Below are positions 8,722-18,901 of a stretch of 64,000 bases of DNA, piece by piece. How positions within the stretch are numbered: the stretch's first letter is position 1; the number at the start of each line of letters is the position of its first letter. A model generated the notes under the pieces. It was not told the origin of the DNA. It ran no database searches and saw only the letters and a list, made by a program, of their open reading frames with translations. This DNA is from Actinomadura sp. WMMA1423. Lineage in GTDB: Bacteria; Actinomycetota; Actinomycetes; Streptosporangiales; Streptosporangiaceae. A program made the position numbers and the translations under genes. The stretch spans positions 9,424,001 through 9,488,000 of the forward strand of contig NZ_CP041244.1 of the NCBI RefSeq assembly GCF_006547145.1. Direction: 5' to 3'.

Positions 8722-9723
8722 GTGGACCCGATTGTGACGGTGCTCAGTAACAAGCGCGGGATCGAGCTGGACGAGCAGGTGCCGGAGGCGCCCCCGTCCC
8801 CGCTCGCGCCGCCTCCCGCCGAGCGGGCCGCCCGGCGCACGCCCGGCGCGAGCGTGCGCGCCTACGTGGCGCTGACGAAGCCGCGCGTGATCGAGCTGCT
8901 CTTGATCACCACCATCCCGGTGATGTTCCTCGCGGCCGGGGGCGTGCCGCCGCTGTCCACCGTCCTGCTGACGCTCGCGTTCGGCACCATGTCCGCGGGC
9001 GCCGCCAACGCGATCAACTGCTACATCGACCGCGACATCGACGCCAAGATGCGCCGGACCCGGCGCCGCCCCCTGGCCCGCCACCAGGTGACCCCGGCCC
9101 GCGCCCTGGTCTTCGGGGTGACGCTCGCCGCCGTGTCCACCCTCGGGTTCCTGCTCGCGGTGAACCCGGTCGCCGCGGCGGGGTCGCTGTTCGCGATCCT
9201 GTTCTACGTCTTCGTCTACTCGCTGCTGCTCAAGCGGCGCACGTCGCAGAACGTCGTGTGGGGCGGGATCGCGGGGTGCATGCCCGTCCTCATCGGCTGG
9301 GCCGCCGTCACCGGAGGCGTCGCCTGGACGCCGCTCGTCCTGTTCGGCGTGGTGTTCCTCTGGACGCCGCCGCACACCTGGACCCTCGCGATGCGCTACC
9401 GCGAGGACTACGCCGTCGCCAAGGTCCCGATGCTGCCGGTCGTCGCGTCCGAGCGCCGCGTCGTCGTCGAGAGCCTGGTGTACACCTACGCGACCGTCGC
9501 CTGCTCGCTGGCCCTGTGGCCCGTCGCCGGGATGGGCCCGGTGTACGGGGCCGTCGCCGTCGTGCTCGGGCTGGTCTTCCTCGCCGAGGGGCACCGCCTG
9601 CTGAAGGCGGTCCGCGCCGGGGTCACCGGTGTCCACCTGCGGCCGATGCGCTTCTTCCACCTCTCGAACGTCTACCTGGCGCTGCTGTTCACCGCCGTGG
9701 CGGTCGACCCGCTCCTGCGCTGA
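8722..9723 (+). CDS. ctaB: protoheme IX farnesyltransferase (heme O synthase)
   Basis: 333 aa from GTG 8722; a second in-frame GTG at 8734 is possible. It attaches a farnesyl group to the heme B vinyl side chain, making heme O, the substrate of CtaA (ctaA is at 11103). Integral membrane UbiA-family prenyltransferase: the Asp-rich motif NCYIDRDIDAKMRRT is near residue 95 and the second loop carries MRYREDYAVAKVPMLP. About nine hydrophobic segments follow a charged N-terminal tail of about 45 residues. With ctaA it supplies heme A for the aa3-type cytochrome c oxidase. Confidence 0.96.
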   Translation: MDPIVTVLSNKRGIELDEQVPEAPPSPLAPPPAERAARRTPGASVRAYVALTKPRVIELLLITTIPVMFLAAGGVPPLSTVLLTLAFGTMSAGAANAINCYIDRDIDAKMRRTRRRPLARHQVTPARALVFGVTLAAVSTLGFLLAVNPVAAAGSLFAILFYVFVYSLLLKRRTSQNVVWGGIAGCMPVLIGWAAVTGGVAWTPLVLFGVVFLWTPPHTWTLAMRYREDYAVAKVPMLPVVASERRVVVESLVYTYATVACSLALWPVAGMGPVYGAVAVVLGLVFLAEGHRLLKAVRAGVTGVHLRPMRFFHLSNVYLALLFTAVAVDPLLR

Positions 9724-9762
9724 CGGCTTTACGGCGCTTTAGCGATCGGTCCGACCTGCCGT

Positions 9763-9768
9763 TACCCT
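9763..9768 (+). promoter_or_regulatory. -10 box for a probably leaderless prsW-like transcript
   Basis: TACCCT lies 7 bases before the ATG at 9776, the spacing that places transcription start on the A of the start codon. No Shine-Dalgarno sequence precedes the ATG. Leaderless mRNAs of this kind are common in actinobacteria. No clear -35 box is seen. Confidence 0.45.
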
Positions 9769-9775
9769 TCGCGTT

Positions 9776-10999
9776 ATGGCGAGCATGGATCCCAAGGCGG
9801 TGCTCGAGGGCCGGGTCCCCGGACGGCCTCCGGTGGGGCTGATCCTCGGCATGACCGTGTCCGGGCTGTGCGCCGTCATCGCGCTCGGCACCTACGCCGT
9901 GCTCGGCGGGGCGGGCTTCTGGGTGGGGGCGCTCCTGGCGATCCTGCCGATCCCGCTGCTGATCGCCCTCGCGCTCACCCTCGACCGGCTGGAGCCCGAG
10001 CCGCCGCGCGCCCTCGCCTTCTCGTTCATGTGGGGCGCGGGGGTCGCCGTGCTGGGCGCCCTCGTGCTCAACACCCTCGGACTGCTGTACGTGACCGTGC
10101 CCATCTTCGGCGAGACGGAGGGCCACTTCGTCAGCGCCGCCATCGGGGCGCCGATCATCGAGGAGACGCTGAAGGGCGCCGTCCTGTTCGGCATGCTGTG
10201 GTTCCGCCGCAACGAGATCGACGGGTTCGCCGACGGGATCATGTACGCCGCGATGGTCGGCCTCGGCTTCGCCATGATGGAGAACATCACCTACTACATG
10301 CGGGCCTTCGACGACGGCGGCGCGCAGCAGCTCCAGGCGGTGTTCATCCTGCGCGGCCTGATCGCGCCGCTCAGCCACCCGCTGTTCACCGCGATGACGG
10401 GGCTCGGCGTCGCCTACGCCGCCACCCACCGGCGCGGCCAGATCGCCGCCCCGCTCGCCGGTCTGCTCGGCGCGATGGTCCTGCACGGGCTGTGGAACGG
10501 CGCCGCCGCGTTCGGGCTCGGCGGCCTCGGCGTCGTCTACCTGCTGGACTTCTGCGTCCTGGTCACGCTGATCGTCATCGTGTTCGTCGAGCGCCGCGGC
10601 ACCGTGCGCCGCATCGAGGCGTACCTGCCGATGTACGCCGGGACGGGCCTGGTCACGCCGCAGGACGTGCGGATGCTGCGTTCCATCCCCTCGCGCCGCG
10701 CGGCCCGCCGCTGGGCCCGCTCGGTCGGCGGCGCACCCGCCGGGCGCGCCATGGTCGACTACCAGCTCGCCGCGACCGAGCTGGCGCTGCTGCACAAGCG
10801 CGCCGACCGGGGCGTCGCCGACCAGCGCTGGTTCGTCACCCGCCGCGACTCCCTGCTCCAGCTGATGGCGCTGGCGAGGCAGGCGTTCCTGCGCACCGCG
10901 CCGAGCCCCGTCGCGGGCCCTCCGGCCGGGCCGCCGTGGGCGCGGCAGGGCCCTTCGGGGTTCGTGCCGCCGCAGCCGCCGGGCCCCTACGGGCCCTGA
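9776..10999 (+). CDS. PrsW-family intramembrane metalloprotease
   Basis: 407 aa. The N-terminal 290 residues hold about eight membrane segments; the rest is a cytoplasmic tail ending in a Pro/Gly-rich stretch. The PrsW family pattern is present: EE at 129-130 (IIEETLKG), E169 (MMENITYY), H201 (SHPLFT) and H237 (LHGLWN), which are the predicted metal and active-site residues. In Bacillus PrsW cleaves an anti-sigma factor (family knowledge); the substrate here is unknown and no anti-sigma gene is adjacent. It is inserted between ctaB and ctaA, and each of the three genes has its own start region, so a functional link to heme synthesis is only positional. Confidence 0.88.
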   Translation: MASMDPKAVLEGRVPGRPPVGLILGMTVSGLCAVIALGTYAVLGGAGFWVGALLAILPIPLLIALALTLDRLEPEPPRALAFSFMWGAGVAVLGALVLNTLGLLYVTVPIFGETEGHFVSAAIGAPIIEETLKGAVLFGMLWFRRNEIDGFADGIMYAAMVGLGFAMMENITYYMRAFDDGGAQQLQAVFILRGLIAPLSHPLFTAMTGLGVAYAATHRRGQIAAPLAGLLGAMVLHGLWNGAAAFGLGGLGVVYLLDFCVLVTLIVIVFVERRGTVRRIEAYLPMYAGTGLVTPQDVRMLRSIPSRRAARRWARSVGGAPAGRAMVDYQLAATELALLHKRADRGVADQRWFVTRRDSLLQLMALARQAFLRTAPSPVAGPPAGPPWARQGPSGFVPPQPPGPYGP

Positions 11000-11089
11000 C
11001 CCGGCCGGGCGCCCGCGGCCCGGCCGCCGCCGGGCGCCTCGTGGACGCGCGTGGGCGGGGGCCGGGTCACGGTCGCGGGGACCCGGCCA

Positions 11090-11095
11090 TACGAT
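11090..11095 (+). promoter_or_regulatory. -10 box for leaderless ctaA
   Basis: TACGAT stands 7 bases before the GTG at 11103, and there is no ribosome binding site. This predicts transcription starting at the first base of the GTG codon. Confidence 0.5.
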
Positions 11096-11102
11096 TGGTG
11101 CC

Positions 11103-12107
11103 GTGGCAGAGCGAGAGTCGTCCAACCCCCTGATCCGGACCTGGAACGCCGTGTGGCGCCCGACGCCCGGGTCGCTGCGGCTGCTCGCGCTGCTCGGCGT
11201 CATCGGCAACGTGGTGATCGTCGTCAGCGGCGGCGCCGTCCGCGTCACCAAGTCCGGCCTCGGCTGCCCCGACTGGCCGCGCTGCTCCGGCGACAGCCTC
11301 GTGCCCACCCACGACCCCGAGCACCACGTGCTCAACATGTCGATCGAGTTCGGCAACCGCCTGATCACCTTCGTGGTGCTCGGCGTCGGCATCCTGGTGT
11401 TCGTCGCCGCGCTGCGGCTGCGGCCGCGCCGCCGGAGCCTCGTCTGGTGGGCGCTGGCCCAGCCGATGAGCGTGGTCGCCCAGGCGGTCATCGGCGGCAT
11501 CGTCGTGCTGACCAAGCTGCATCCGGCCGCGGTGTCCCTGCACTTCCTGGTCTCGCCCGCCCTGCTGGTGTTCTGCGTCGCGCTGTGGGTCCGCGCGGGG
11601 GAGGGCGACGCGCCGCCCCGGCCGCTCGCCGGGCCCTGGACGCGGCGCCTGGCCGCCGCGCTGCTGGTCTCCTGCGCCGCCGTGATGGTCGCGGGCACCG
11701 TCGTCACCGGGACGGGCCCGCACGCGGGCGACGCCGAGTCGCGCCGCTACGGCTTCGACATCACCGACGTCGCGCGGATCCACGGCGAGCTGGCGTGGCT
11801 CACCATCGCGCTGACGGTGCTCGCCCTCGCGGCGCTGCACCGCACGGGCGCGCCCGCGGCCGCCCGCCGGCGCGCCCGCGAGCTCGCCGGGCTGATCGTC
11901 CTCCAGGGCGCCGTCGGCTACACCCAGTACTTCCTCGGCGTCCCCGCCGGGCTGGTCCTGCTGCACATGCTCGGCTCGGTGCTGATGTGGATCGCGGCGT
12001 TCCGCCTGTTCTTCGCCCTGCGCGACCGGGGCCCCGCACCCGGGCGCGCGGCCGCGGAGCCGGGCCCGGCCGCCCCGCGGGCCGCCGAGGCGCCCCAGCC
12101 CGCCTGA
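11103..12107 (+). CDS. ctaA: heme A synthase (COX15/CtaA)
   Basis: 334 aa, GTG start directly after a -10 box. Oxidises the C8 methyl of heme O to a formyl group, giving heme A. Eight membrane segments with the family features: RVTKSGLGCPDWPRC near residue 52, the EFGNRL His/Glu region near 80 (EFGNRLITF), HFLVS in the middle, and H in IHGELAW and LLHMLGS in the second half. The second half repeats the first. The last 30 residues are Pro/Ala-rich. Works after CtaB (8722-9723). Confidence 0.95.
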   Translation: MAERESSNPLIRTWNAVWRPTPGSLRLLALLGVIGNVVIVVSGGAVRVTKSGLGCPDWPRCSGDSLVPTHDPEHHVLNMSIEFGNRLITFVVLGVGILVFVAALRLRPRRRSLVWWALAQPMSVVAQAVIGGIVVLTKLHPAAVSLHFLVSPALLVFCVALWVRAGEGDAPPRPLAGPWTRRLAAALLVSCAAVMVAGTVVTGTGPHAGDAESRRYGFDITDVARIHGELAWLTIALTVLALAALHRTGAPAAARRRARELAGLIVLQGAVGYTQYFLGVPAGLVLLHMLGSVLMWIAAFRLFFALRDRGPAPGRAAAEPGPAAPRAAEAPQPA

Positions 12108-12128
12108 GGCGCGGCCCCCGGCCGCCGC

Positions 12129-13847
12129 TCAGCTCTTGCGCAGGAACGCGCGCAGGCGCTCCAGCGGCCAGGTGTTGATGACGTCGTCCGGGGTCAGCCA
12201 CCCTCGCTGGGCGGTGCCGACGCCGTAGCGGATGTTGCGGTGGTGGCCGACCGAGTGGGCGTCGGTGTCGACGGAGAACTTCACGCCGAACCGCTTCGCG
12301 CGCCGGATCAGGTCGGCGGGCAGGTCGAGGCGGTCGGGGAAGGAGTCGACCTCCATCGCGGTGCCGGTGCGGGCGGCGGCGCGGAACACCTCGTCCCAGT
12401 CGGCGTCGACCGGCGGGCGGCGGCCGATGCTGCGGGCGGTGGGGTGGCCGATCACGTGGACGTGGGGGTTCTCGCACGCGCGGACCAGCCGCCGGGTCAT
12501 GCTCGCCTCGTCCTGCGTGAAGTGGGAGTGGACGGAGGCGACGCAGACGTCGAAGCCGGACAGGAAGTCGGCGTCCCAGTCGACGCCGCCGTCGGGGTCG
12601 ATGTTGAGCTCGGTGCCGTGCAGGAGCGTGAGGCCGGGGTACCGGTCGCGCAACTCGGCGATCCGCGCCCGCTGGGCGAGCATCTTCTCGTCGGTCATGC
12701 GCTGCATGACCAGGTTCGGCGCGTGGTCGGTGATCGCGTAGTACTCCAGGCCGCGGGCCCGCGCGGCGGCGGCCATGTCCTCCAGGGAGGCGACGCCGTC
12801 GGTCAGGTCGGTGTGGCTGTGCAGGTCGCCGCGAAGGTCCTCGACGGTCACCAGGCGGGGCAGCTCGTCCTTCAGCGCCGCCTCGATCTCGCCGGAGTCC
12901 TCGCGCAGGGCGGGGTGGACCCAGGGCAGGCCGAGGCGCTCGTAGACCTCCTCCTCGGTCCTGGACACGACCAGCTCGCCGCTCCCGGCGTCGAACAGCC
13001 CGTACTCCGACAGCTTGAGGCCCGCCTTGACGGCGATCTCGCGGGTGCGGATGTTGTGCGCCTGCGAGCCGGTGAAGTACTGGAGCGCGGCGCCCCACGA
13101 CTCGGGCGGGACGACGCGCAGGTCGACCTGCAGGCCCGCGGTGGTGCGGATCGAGGTCTTCTTGTCGCCGCCCGCGATGACCTCCGCGACGAGCGGGAGC
13201 GCGGTGAACGCCTCCATGATGGGGCGCGGGTCGCGGGAGGCCGCGAGGACGTCGACGTCGCCGATCGTCTCGCGCATGCGGCGCAGCGAGCCGGCGTGGG
13301 CGCAGCGCTCCACCTGCGGCAGCTCCGACAGGGCCGCGACGATCTCGTCGGCCACGCCCGCCGCGGCGTCGACCAGGACGCGGTCGCCGGCGCCGCGCAT
13401 CAGCTCGATGCCGCGGAGGATGTTCTCCTCGGTCTTGGCGCCGAAGCCCTTGAGACCGCGCAGGCGGCCCTCCTCGACGGCGGCCGCCAGCTCGTCCACC
13501 GACGAGACGCCGAGCGCCTCGTAGACGGCGAGGGCCTTCTTCGGGCCGAGGGTGGGGATGGCGGTGAGGGACCGGACCCCGGGCGGGATCTGCGTGCGCA
13601 GCTCCTCGACCTGCCGGATCGTGCCGGTGGTGTTGTAGTCCAGGAGCTTCTTGGCGATCGCGTCGCCCACCCCCTGGATCCCGCGCAGCCCGGCCAGGTC
13701 GAGGCCGGAGATGTCGCCGGGGTGGCCCGCGACCGCCCGCGCCGCCTTCTCGTACGCCCTGATCTTGAACGCGTCCCCGCCCGTGATGGACAGCAGGTCG
13801 GCCAGTTCCTGGATGAGGGCCGCAGCCTCGTCGTTCGCCCGTGCCAT
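12129..13847 (-). CDS. polX: DNA polymerase/3'-5' exonuclease PolX
   Basis: 572 aa. Family X polymerase for gap filling in base excision repair. Domains in order: N-terminal 8-kDa-like domain with helix-hairpin-helix segments (LRGIQGVGDAIAKKL near 55, IPTLGPKKALAVYEALG near 95), a nucleotidyltransferase palm with HAGSLRRMRETIGDVDVLAAS near 190-210 (GS and the DVD metal ligands), and a C-terminal PHP phosphoesterase domain starting at DLHSHTDLTDG near 342, with TELNIDPDGGVDWD and HPTARSIGRR metal-binding stretches. The PHP domain gives the 3'-5' exonuclease in Bacillus and Deinococcus homologues. All key metal ligands seem present. It is convergent with ctaA, separated by only 21 bases. Confidence 0.94.
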   Translation of the reverse strand: MARANDEAAALIQELADLLSITGGDAFKIRAYEKAARAVAGHPGDISGLDLAGLRGIQGVGDAIAKKLLDYNTTGTIRQVEELRTQIPPGVRSLTAIPTLGPKKALAVYEALGVSSVDELAAAVEEGRLRGLKGFGAKTEENILRGIELMRGAGDRVLVDAAAGVADEIVAALSELPQVERCAHAGSLRRMRETIGDVDVLAASRDPRPIMEAFTALPLVAEVIAGGDKKTSIRTTAGLQVDLRVVPPESWGAALQYFTGSQAHNIRTREIAVKAGLKLSEYGLFDAGSGELVVSRTEEEVYERLGLPWVHPALREDSGEIEAALKDELPRLVTVEDLRGDLHSHTDLTDGVASLEDMAAAARARGLEYYAITDHAPNLVMQRMTDEKMLAQRARIAELRDRYPGLTLLHGTELNIDPDGGVDWDADFLSGFDVCVASVHSHFTQDEASMTRRLVRACENPHVHVIGHPTARSIGRRPPVDADWDEVFRAAARTGTAMEVDSFPDRLDLPADLIRRAKRFGVKFSVDTDAHSVGHHRNIRYGVGTAQRGWLTPDDVINTWPLERLRAFLRKS

Positions 13848-13884
13848 GGGCCGAGTCTAGAAGCCGCCTACGACGCTTCCGGCG

Positions 13885-14721
13885 TCAGCGCAGGGGCGCG
13901 ACGGGGCCGCCGGGCCGCTCGGTCCGGCCGCGCACGACCTCGTCGGCGATCGCCGCCACCTGCTCGTCCGGCAGCCGCCGGTAGCCGTCGGCGGTGACGA
14001 CGGCGATCGTCGGGTAGATGCGCCGGGTCGGGTCGGGGCCGCCGGTGGCGGTGTCGTCGTCGGCCGCGTCGTAGAGGGCCTGGACGCACGCGGTGGCGGC
14101 GTCCTCCAGGGACAGGTCGTCGCGGTAGAGCTTCTTCAGCGCGCCGCTCGCGTACGGGGAGCCGGAGCCGTCCGCGTGGAAGCCGCGGGCCTCCTGCGGG
14201 GCGCCGGTGATGTCGTAGGTGTAGATGCGCCCCTCGCCGGACTCGGGGTCGACGCCGGCGAAGAGCGGGACGACCGCCAGCCCCTGGAGGGCCTGGGCGA
14301 GGTTGGCCTGGATCACGGCGCCGAGGCGGCGGGCCTTGCCCGGCAGCGACAGCGGGACGGTCTCCATCTTCTCGTAGTGCTCCAGCTCCACCTGGAACAG
14401 CCGGACCATCTCCAGCGCCAGCCCGACCGTGCCCGCGAAGGCGACGGCGGAGTGCTCGTCGGCGCGCTGCACCTTGTCGAGCTCGCGGTAGGCGATGCGG
14501 TTGCCCTGTGTGGCGCGCCGGTCGCCGGCCATCATGACGCCGCCCGGGAACGTCAGCGCCAGGACCGTCGTCCCGTGCGGCAGCTCGGGCGCGTCCCCCT
14601 CCGGCACCCGGTTGACGGGCAGCAGCTCGGGGGAGTGCAGGCGCAGGAAGTCGACGAACGACGCCGACCCCGCCTCGAAGAACTCGGGCGGAATCCCCTG
14701 GTCCTCGCTCCGGCCGATCAC
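13885..14721 (-). CDS. prcB: proteasome beta subunit, stand-alone copy
   Basis: 278 aa. GTG 14721 chosen because GAGAGGAG lies just upstream; the frame stays open further upstream but without such a site. Threonine protease of the 20S core. Residues 1-50 are a propeptide ending LPHG; cleavage before T51 exposes the catalytic Thr (mature TTVLAL). Counting from it, D17 lies in AGDRRAT and K33 in ELDKVQ, so the catalytic set is complete. The middle and C-terminal parts (GLAVVPLFAGVD, ALYDAADDDTATGG, RRIYPTI) match actinobacterial PrcB closely. Oddly there is no prcA, pup, dop, mpa or pafA next to it, whereas the normal locus has prcB directly before prcA. This suggests a second beta subunit; the main proteasome locus should be elsewhere. 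Confidence 0.92.
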   Translation of the reverse strand: MIGRSEDQGIPPEFFEAGSASFVDFLRLHSPELLPVNRVPEGDAPELPHGTTVLALTFPGGVMMAGDRRATQGNRIAYRELDKVQRADEHSAVAFAGTVGLALEMVRLFQVELEHYEKMETVPLSLPGKARRLGAVIQANLAQALQGLAVVPLFAGVDPESGEGRIYTYDITGAPQEARGFHADGSGSPYASGALKKLYRDDLSLEDAATACVQALYDAADDDTATGGPDPTRRIYPTIAVVTADGYRRLPDEQVAAIADEVVRGRTERPGGPVAPLR

Positions 14722-14792
14722 GGCGGCTCCTCTCCGGCTCGATGATCGCGACGTCCCGATCCTTCCACGCTGCCACATCCCGCCGCCACCGG

Positions 14793-15737
14793 TCAGGCCT
14801 CGGGCGCCTCGAGCGGCTCCTTCCGGCTCCTCGTGGCACCCGCGCAGGCGACGATGACGCAGCAGATCGCCGCCCACTGGCGCCCGGTGAGGATCTCGCC
14901 GAGCAGCGCCACCCCGACGAGCGCCGCCACGGCGGGCTCCAGGCTCATGAGGATCCCGAAGACGCGGGCGGGCATCCGCCGCAGCGCCTCCAGCTCGAGC
15001 GAGTACGGGATCACCGACGACAGCAGCCCGACGCCGAGGCCGATCAGCAGGAGCCGCGGGTCGAGCAGCGCGGAGCCCGCCGACGCCACGCCGAGCGGGA
15101 GGATCGCGGCGGTCCCGACGATGCTGGCGAGCGCCAGGCCGGTGGTCCCCGAGAACCGCTTGCCGGTCGCGGCGGTGAGCACGATGTAACCCGCCCAGCA
15201 TGCCCCCGCCAGCAGCGCGAACGCGATGCCGACCGGGTCGAGCGGGCCGCTGCCGCCCCTGGCCAGCAGGACGACGCCGGCCCCGGCGAGCACGACCCAC
15301 AGCGCGTCCCGGGGGCGCCGGGAGGCGACGATCGAGACCGCGAGCGGCCCGAGGAACTCGATCGTGACCGCGACGCCGAGCGGGATCCGCGAGAACGACT
15401 GGTAGATCGAGAAGTTCATCAGCGCCAGCGCCAGCCCGAATCCGGCGGCGATGGCGAGGCTGGAGCGCGAGTGGTCGCGAAGGACGGTCCGCAGCGCCCG
15501 GCGGGCGAGGAACCCCAGCACGATCGCCGAGGTCAGCAGCCGCATCGTCACGACGGCGCTCGGCGGCAGCCGGTCGAACAGGTGCTTGGCCAGGCCCGCC
15601 CCGACCTGCAGGGAGATGATGCCGAGCAGGATCAGCGCGGGCGGCGGCACCGACCCGAGCGAGAGCGCCCGCGACCGCGGGGAACGGGCGCGGCGGGACG
15701 CGCCGCCGAACGAGCCGGGCGCCTCGGACAGGGCCAT
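14793..15737 (-). CDS. EamA-family exporter (RhtA-like)
   Basis: 314 aa membrane protein with about ten hydrophobic segments in two homologous halves, each ending in a Gly/Pro-rich helix (VTIEFLGPLAVSIVASRR and ILMSLEPAVAALVG), typical of drug/metabolite transporters of the RhtA type that export threonine, homoserine or related compounds. The first 30 residues are Arg/Ser-rich and cytoplasmic. The ATG lies three bases after the stop of the ABC permease gene, so it belongs to the ABC export operon. The substrate cannot be read from the sequence. Confidence 0.85.
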   Translation of the reverse strand: MALSEAPGSFGGASRRARSPRSRALSLGSVPPPALILLGIISLQVGAGLAKHLFDRLPPSAVVTMRLLTSAIVLGFLARRALRTVLRDHSRSSLAIAAGFGLALALMNFSIYQSFSRIPLGVAVTIEFLGPLAVSIVASRRPRDALWVVLAGAGVVLLARGGSGPLDPVGIAFALLAGACWAGYIVLTAATGKRFSGTTGLALASIVGTAAILPLGVASAGSALLDPRLLLIGLGVGLLSSVIPYSLELEALRRMPARVFGILMSLEPAVAALVGVALLGEILTGRQWAAICCVIVACAGATRSRKEPLEAPEA

Positions 15738-15740
15738 GCG

Positions 15741-16525
15741 CTACTCCCACCTGAAGAAGCGGGCGGACAGGGCGAGGCCCGCGGCGGCCCAGACGGCGAG
15801 GACCGCCAGCGGCCCGGCGGGGAACGCGGCGCCGTGCTGGAGGACCTGGCGCAGCCCCTCGGCCAGCGCGGAGATCGGCAGCAGCTCCAGGACCGTGCGC
15901 ACCGCCCCGGGGAACCTGTCGAGCGGGAAGACGACGCCGCCGAGGGCGAGCAGCAGGATGTAGACGAGGTTGGCGGCGGCGAGGGTGGCCTCGGCGCGCA
16001 GCGTGCCCGCCATGAGCAGCCCGAAGCCGCTGAACGCGGCGGTGCCGAGCAGCAGCAGGACGACCGCGGACAGCGGGTCGCCATGCGGGTGCCAGCCGAG
16101 CACCAGCGCCACCGCGCAGACGACCGCCGCCTGCACGGCCTCGACCGCGACCACGCTGAGCGTCTTGGCGGCGATGAGCCCGCCGCGCGGCAGCGGGGTC
16201 GCGCCGAGCCGCTTGAGGACGCCGTAGCGCCGCTCGAACCCGGTGCCGATGGCCTGGCCGGTGAACGCGGTGGACATCACCGCGAGGGCGAGGATCCCGG
16301 GCGTGAGGAAGTCGACGCGGCGGGCCGTGCCGAGGTCGAGCAGGGAGGTGGCGCTGAACAGGGTCAGCAGCACCACCGGGATGATCAGCGTGAGCAGCAG
16401 CTGCTCGCCGTTGCGCAGCACGGCGCGGAACTCGTAGCCGGCCTGGGCCATGATCATCCGCGGCAGCGGGGCGGCGCCCGGCGCGGGGGCGAGGTCCAGC
16501 GGGGCCGGCGGGGTCGGCGGGGTCG

Positions 16526-16529
<4 letters not shown>
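15741..16529 (-). CDS. ABC-2 type transporter permease
   Basis: 262 aa from the GTG at 16529, which overlaps the stop of the ATPase gene as GTGA; a longer open frame exists but the overlap and the family length favour this start. Six hydrophobic segments; contains the ABC-2 family hallmark region from FERRYGVLKRLGATPLPRGG (near 90) to GLLMAGTLRAEATLAAANLV. The first 25 residues are Pro/Ala-rich. Forms an exporter with the ATPase at 16526-17452, of the DrrAB / daunorubicin-export type. Substrate unknown. Confidence 0.9.
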
Positions 16530-17452
<923 letters not shown>

Positions 17453-17623
17453 GCTCACGAGTTTAGGTCCGGGGGAGGACAGGTCCGCGCCCGGTCCCGG
17501 CCGGGACCGCGTGAAGGAGCGGCAAAGGCGTCCGGTGGAAGTCGATCTAGTTTCGCCGCCGCCCGCCGGGGAATCCGCGATCTGGGAGCAGCGGCGCCGC
17601 GGCCGGGCCCCGGGGGAGGTGGG

Positions 17624-18865
17624 ATGGCGTTCCGCGTCGATTCGGAGGTCGGCAGGCTCAGGGAGGTGCTGCTGCACAGGCCCGAGCTCTCGCTGAAGCG
17701 CCTCACCCCCTCCAACGCGGCCGGGCTGCTGTTCGACGACGTGCTGTGGGTCAGGCGCGCGGTGGAGGAGCACGAGGAGTTCGAGGACGTGCTGCGCGCC
17801 CAGGGCGTGCGCACGCACCTGCTGATGGACCTGCTGACCGAGACCGTCGCGATCCCCGAGGCGCGCCGCCACATCCTCGACCGCGTCGTCGACCCGCACT
17901 GGTTCGGCCCCCTCGCCACCGACGCGATCCGCAACTGCTTCGACGCCATGGACGTGGCGGACCTGGCCGCGTTCCTGGTCGGCGGCATCACCAAGCGGGA
18001 GATGCTGGAGCGGATGCCGGAGCCGGCGTCGATCGCCTTCCACTCCGTCGAGACGGACGGGTTCGTCCTGCCGCCGCTGCCCAACCACCTGTTCACCCGC
18101 GACACGTCCTGCTGGATCTACGACGGCGTCTCCATCAACACGATGCGCATGAAGGCCCGGATGCGCGAGACGGTGAACATGGAGGCGATCTACCGCTGGC
18201 ACCCGCTGTTCGCCGCCGGCCACGACCGGCCCGCCGAGGGCGGCTACCACGTGTGGAACCGCGGCACCGCGATGGCGCCGGCGACGCTGGAGGGCGGCGA
18301 CGTGCTGGTCCTCGGGAACGGCAGCGTGCTGGTCGGGATGAGCGAGCGCACGCAGCCGCAGGCGGTCGAGATGCTGGCCCAGTCGCTGTTCGCCGCGGGC
18401 TCGTGCGAGCGGATCGTCGCGCTGCGGATGCCGCGCAAGCGGGCGTTCATGCACCTGGACACCGTCATGACCATGGTCGACCACGGCGTGTTCACCAAGT
18501 ACGCGGGGATGGGCATGCTGCCGTCGCACACCGTCGAGCCCGGCGACAACGAGAAGGAACTCAAGATCACCGACCATCCGCCGGAGGACATGCACCGGGC
18601 CATCGCCGCCGCGGCCGGGACCGGCGACATCAAGGTGCTCACCCCCACGCAGGACGTGTTCGCCGCCGAGCGCGAGCAGTGGGACGACGGCGCGAACGTC
18701 CTGGCCGTCTCGCCGGGCGTCGTCATCGCCTACGAGCGCAACGCCACCAGCAACAACCACCTGAGCCGGAACGGGATCGAGGTCATCACGATCCGCGGCA
18801 GCGAACTCGGCCGGGGGCGCGGCGGGCCCCGGTGCATGAGCTGCCCGCTCGTCCGGGACGCCTGA
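17624..18865 (+). CDS. arcA: arginine deiminase
   Basis: 413 aa; strong Shine-Dalgarno GGGGGAGGTGGG directly before the ATG. Hydrolyses arginine to citrulline and ammonia. Catalytic features: NHLFTRDTSCW near 160, the EGGDVLVLGNG motif near 222, HLDTVMTMVD near 278, and the nucleophilic Cys in PRCMSCPLVRDA at the C-terminus. Length and layout match bacterial ArcA. First gene of an operon with arcC (36 bases downstream), an amino-acid permease and a universal stress protein. No ornithine transcarbamylase gene is present, although the pathway needs one to turn citrulline into carbamoyl phosphate. Confidence 0.95.
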   Translation: MAFRVDSEVGRLREVLLHRPELSLKRLTPSNAAGLLFDDVLWVRRAVEEHEEFEDVLRAQGVRTHLLMDLLTETVAIPEARRHILDRVVDPHWFGPLATDAIRNCFDAMDVADLAAFLVGGITKREMLERMPEPASIAFHSVETDGFVLPPLPNHLFTRDTSCWIYDGVSINTMRMKARMRETVNMEAIYRWHPLFAAGHDRPAEGGYHVWNRGTAMAPATLEGGDVLVLGNGSVLVGMSERTQPQAVEMLAQSLFAAGSCERIVALRMPRKRAFMHLDTVMTMVDHGVFTKYAGMGMLPSHTVEPGDNEKELKITDHPPEDMHRAIAAAAGTGDIKVLTPTQDVFAAEREQWDDGANVLAVSPGVVIAYERNATSNNHLSRNGIEVITIRGSELGRGRGGPRCMSCPLVRDA

Positions 18866-18901
18866 AGCCCGGAGGCGGACCGCCGGGGAGGGGGAGGCAG
18901 C

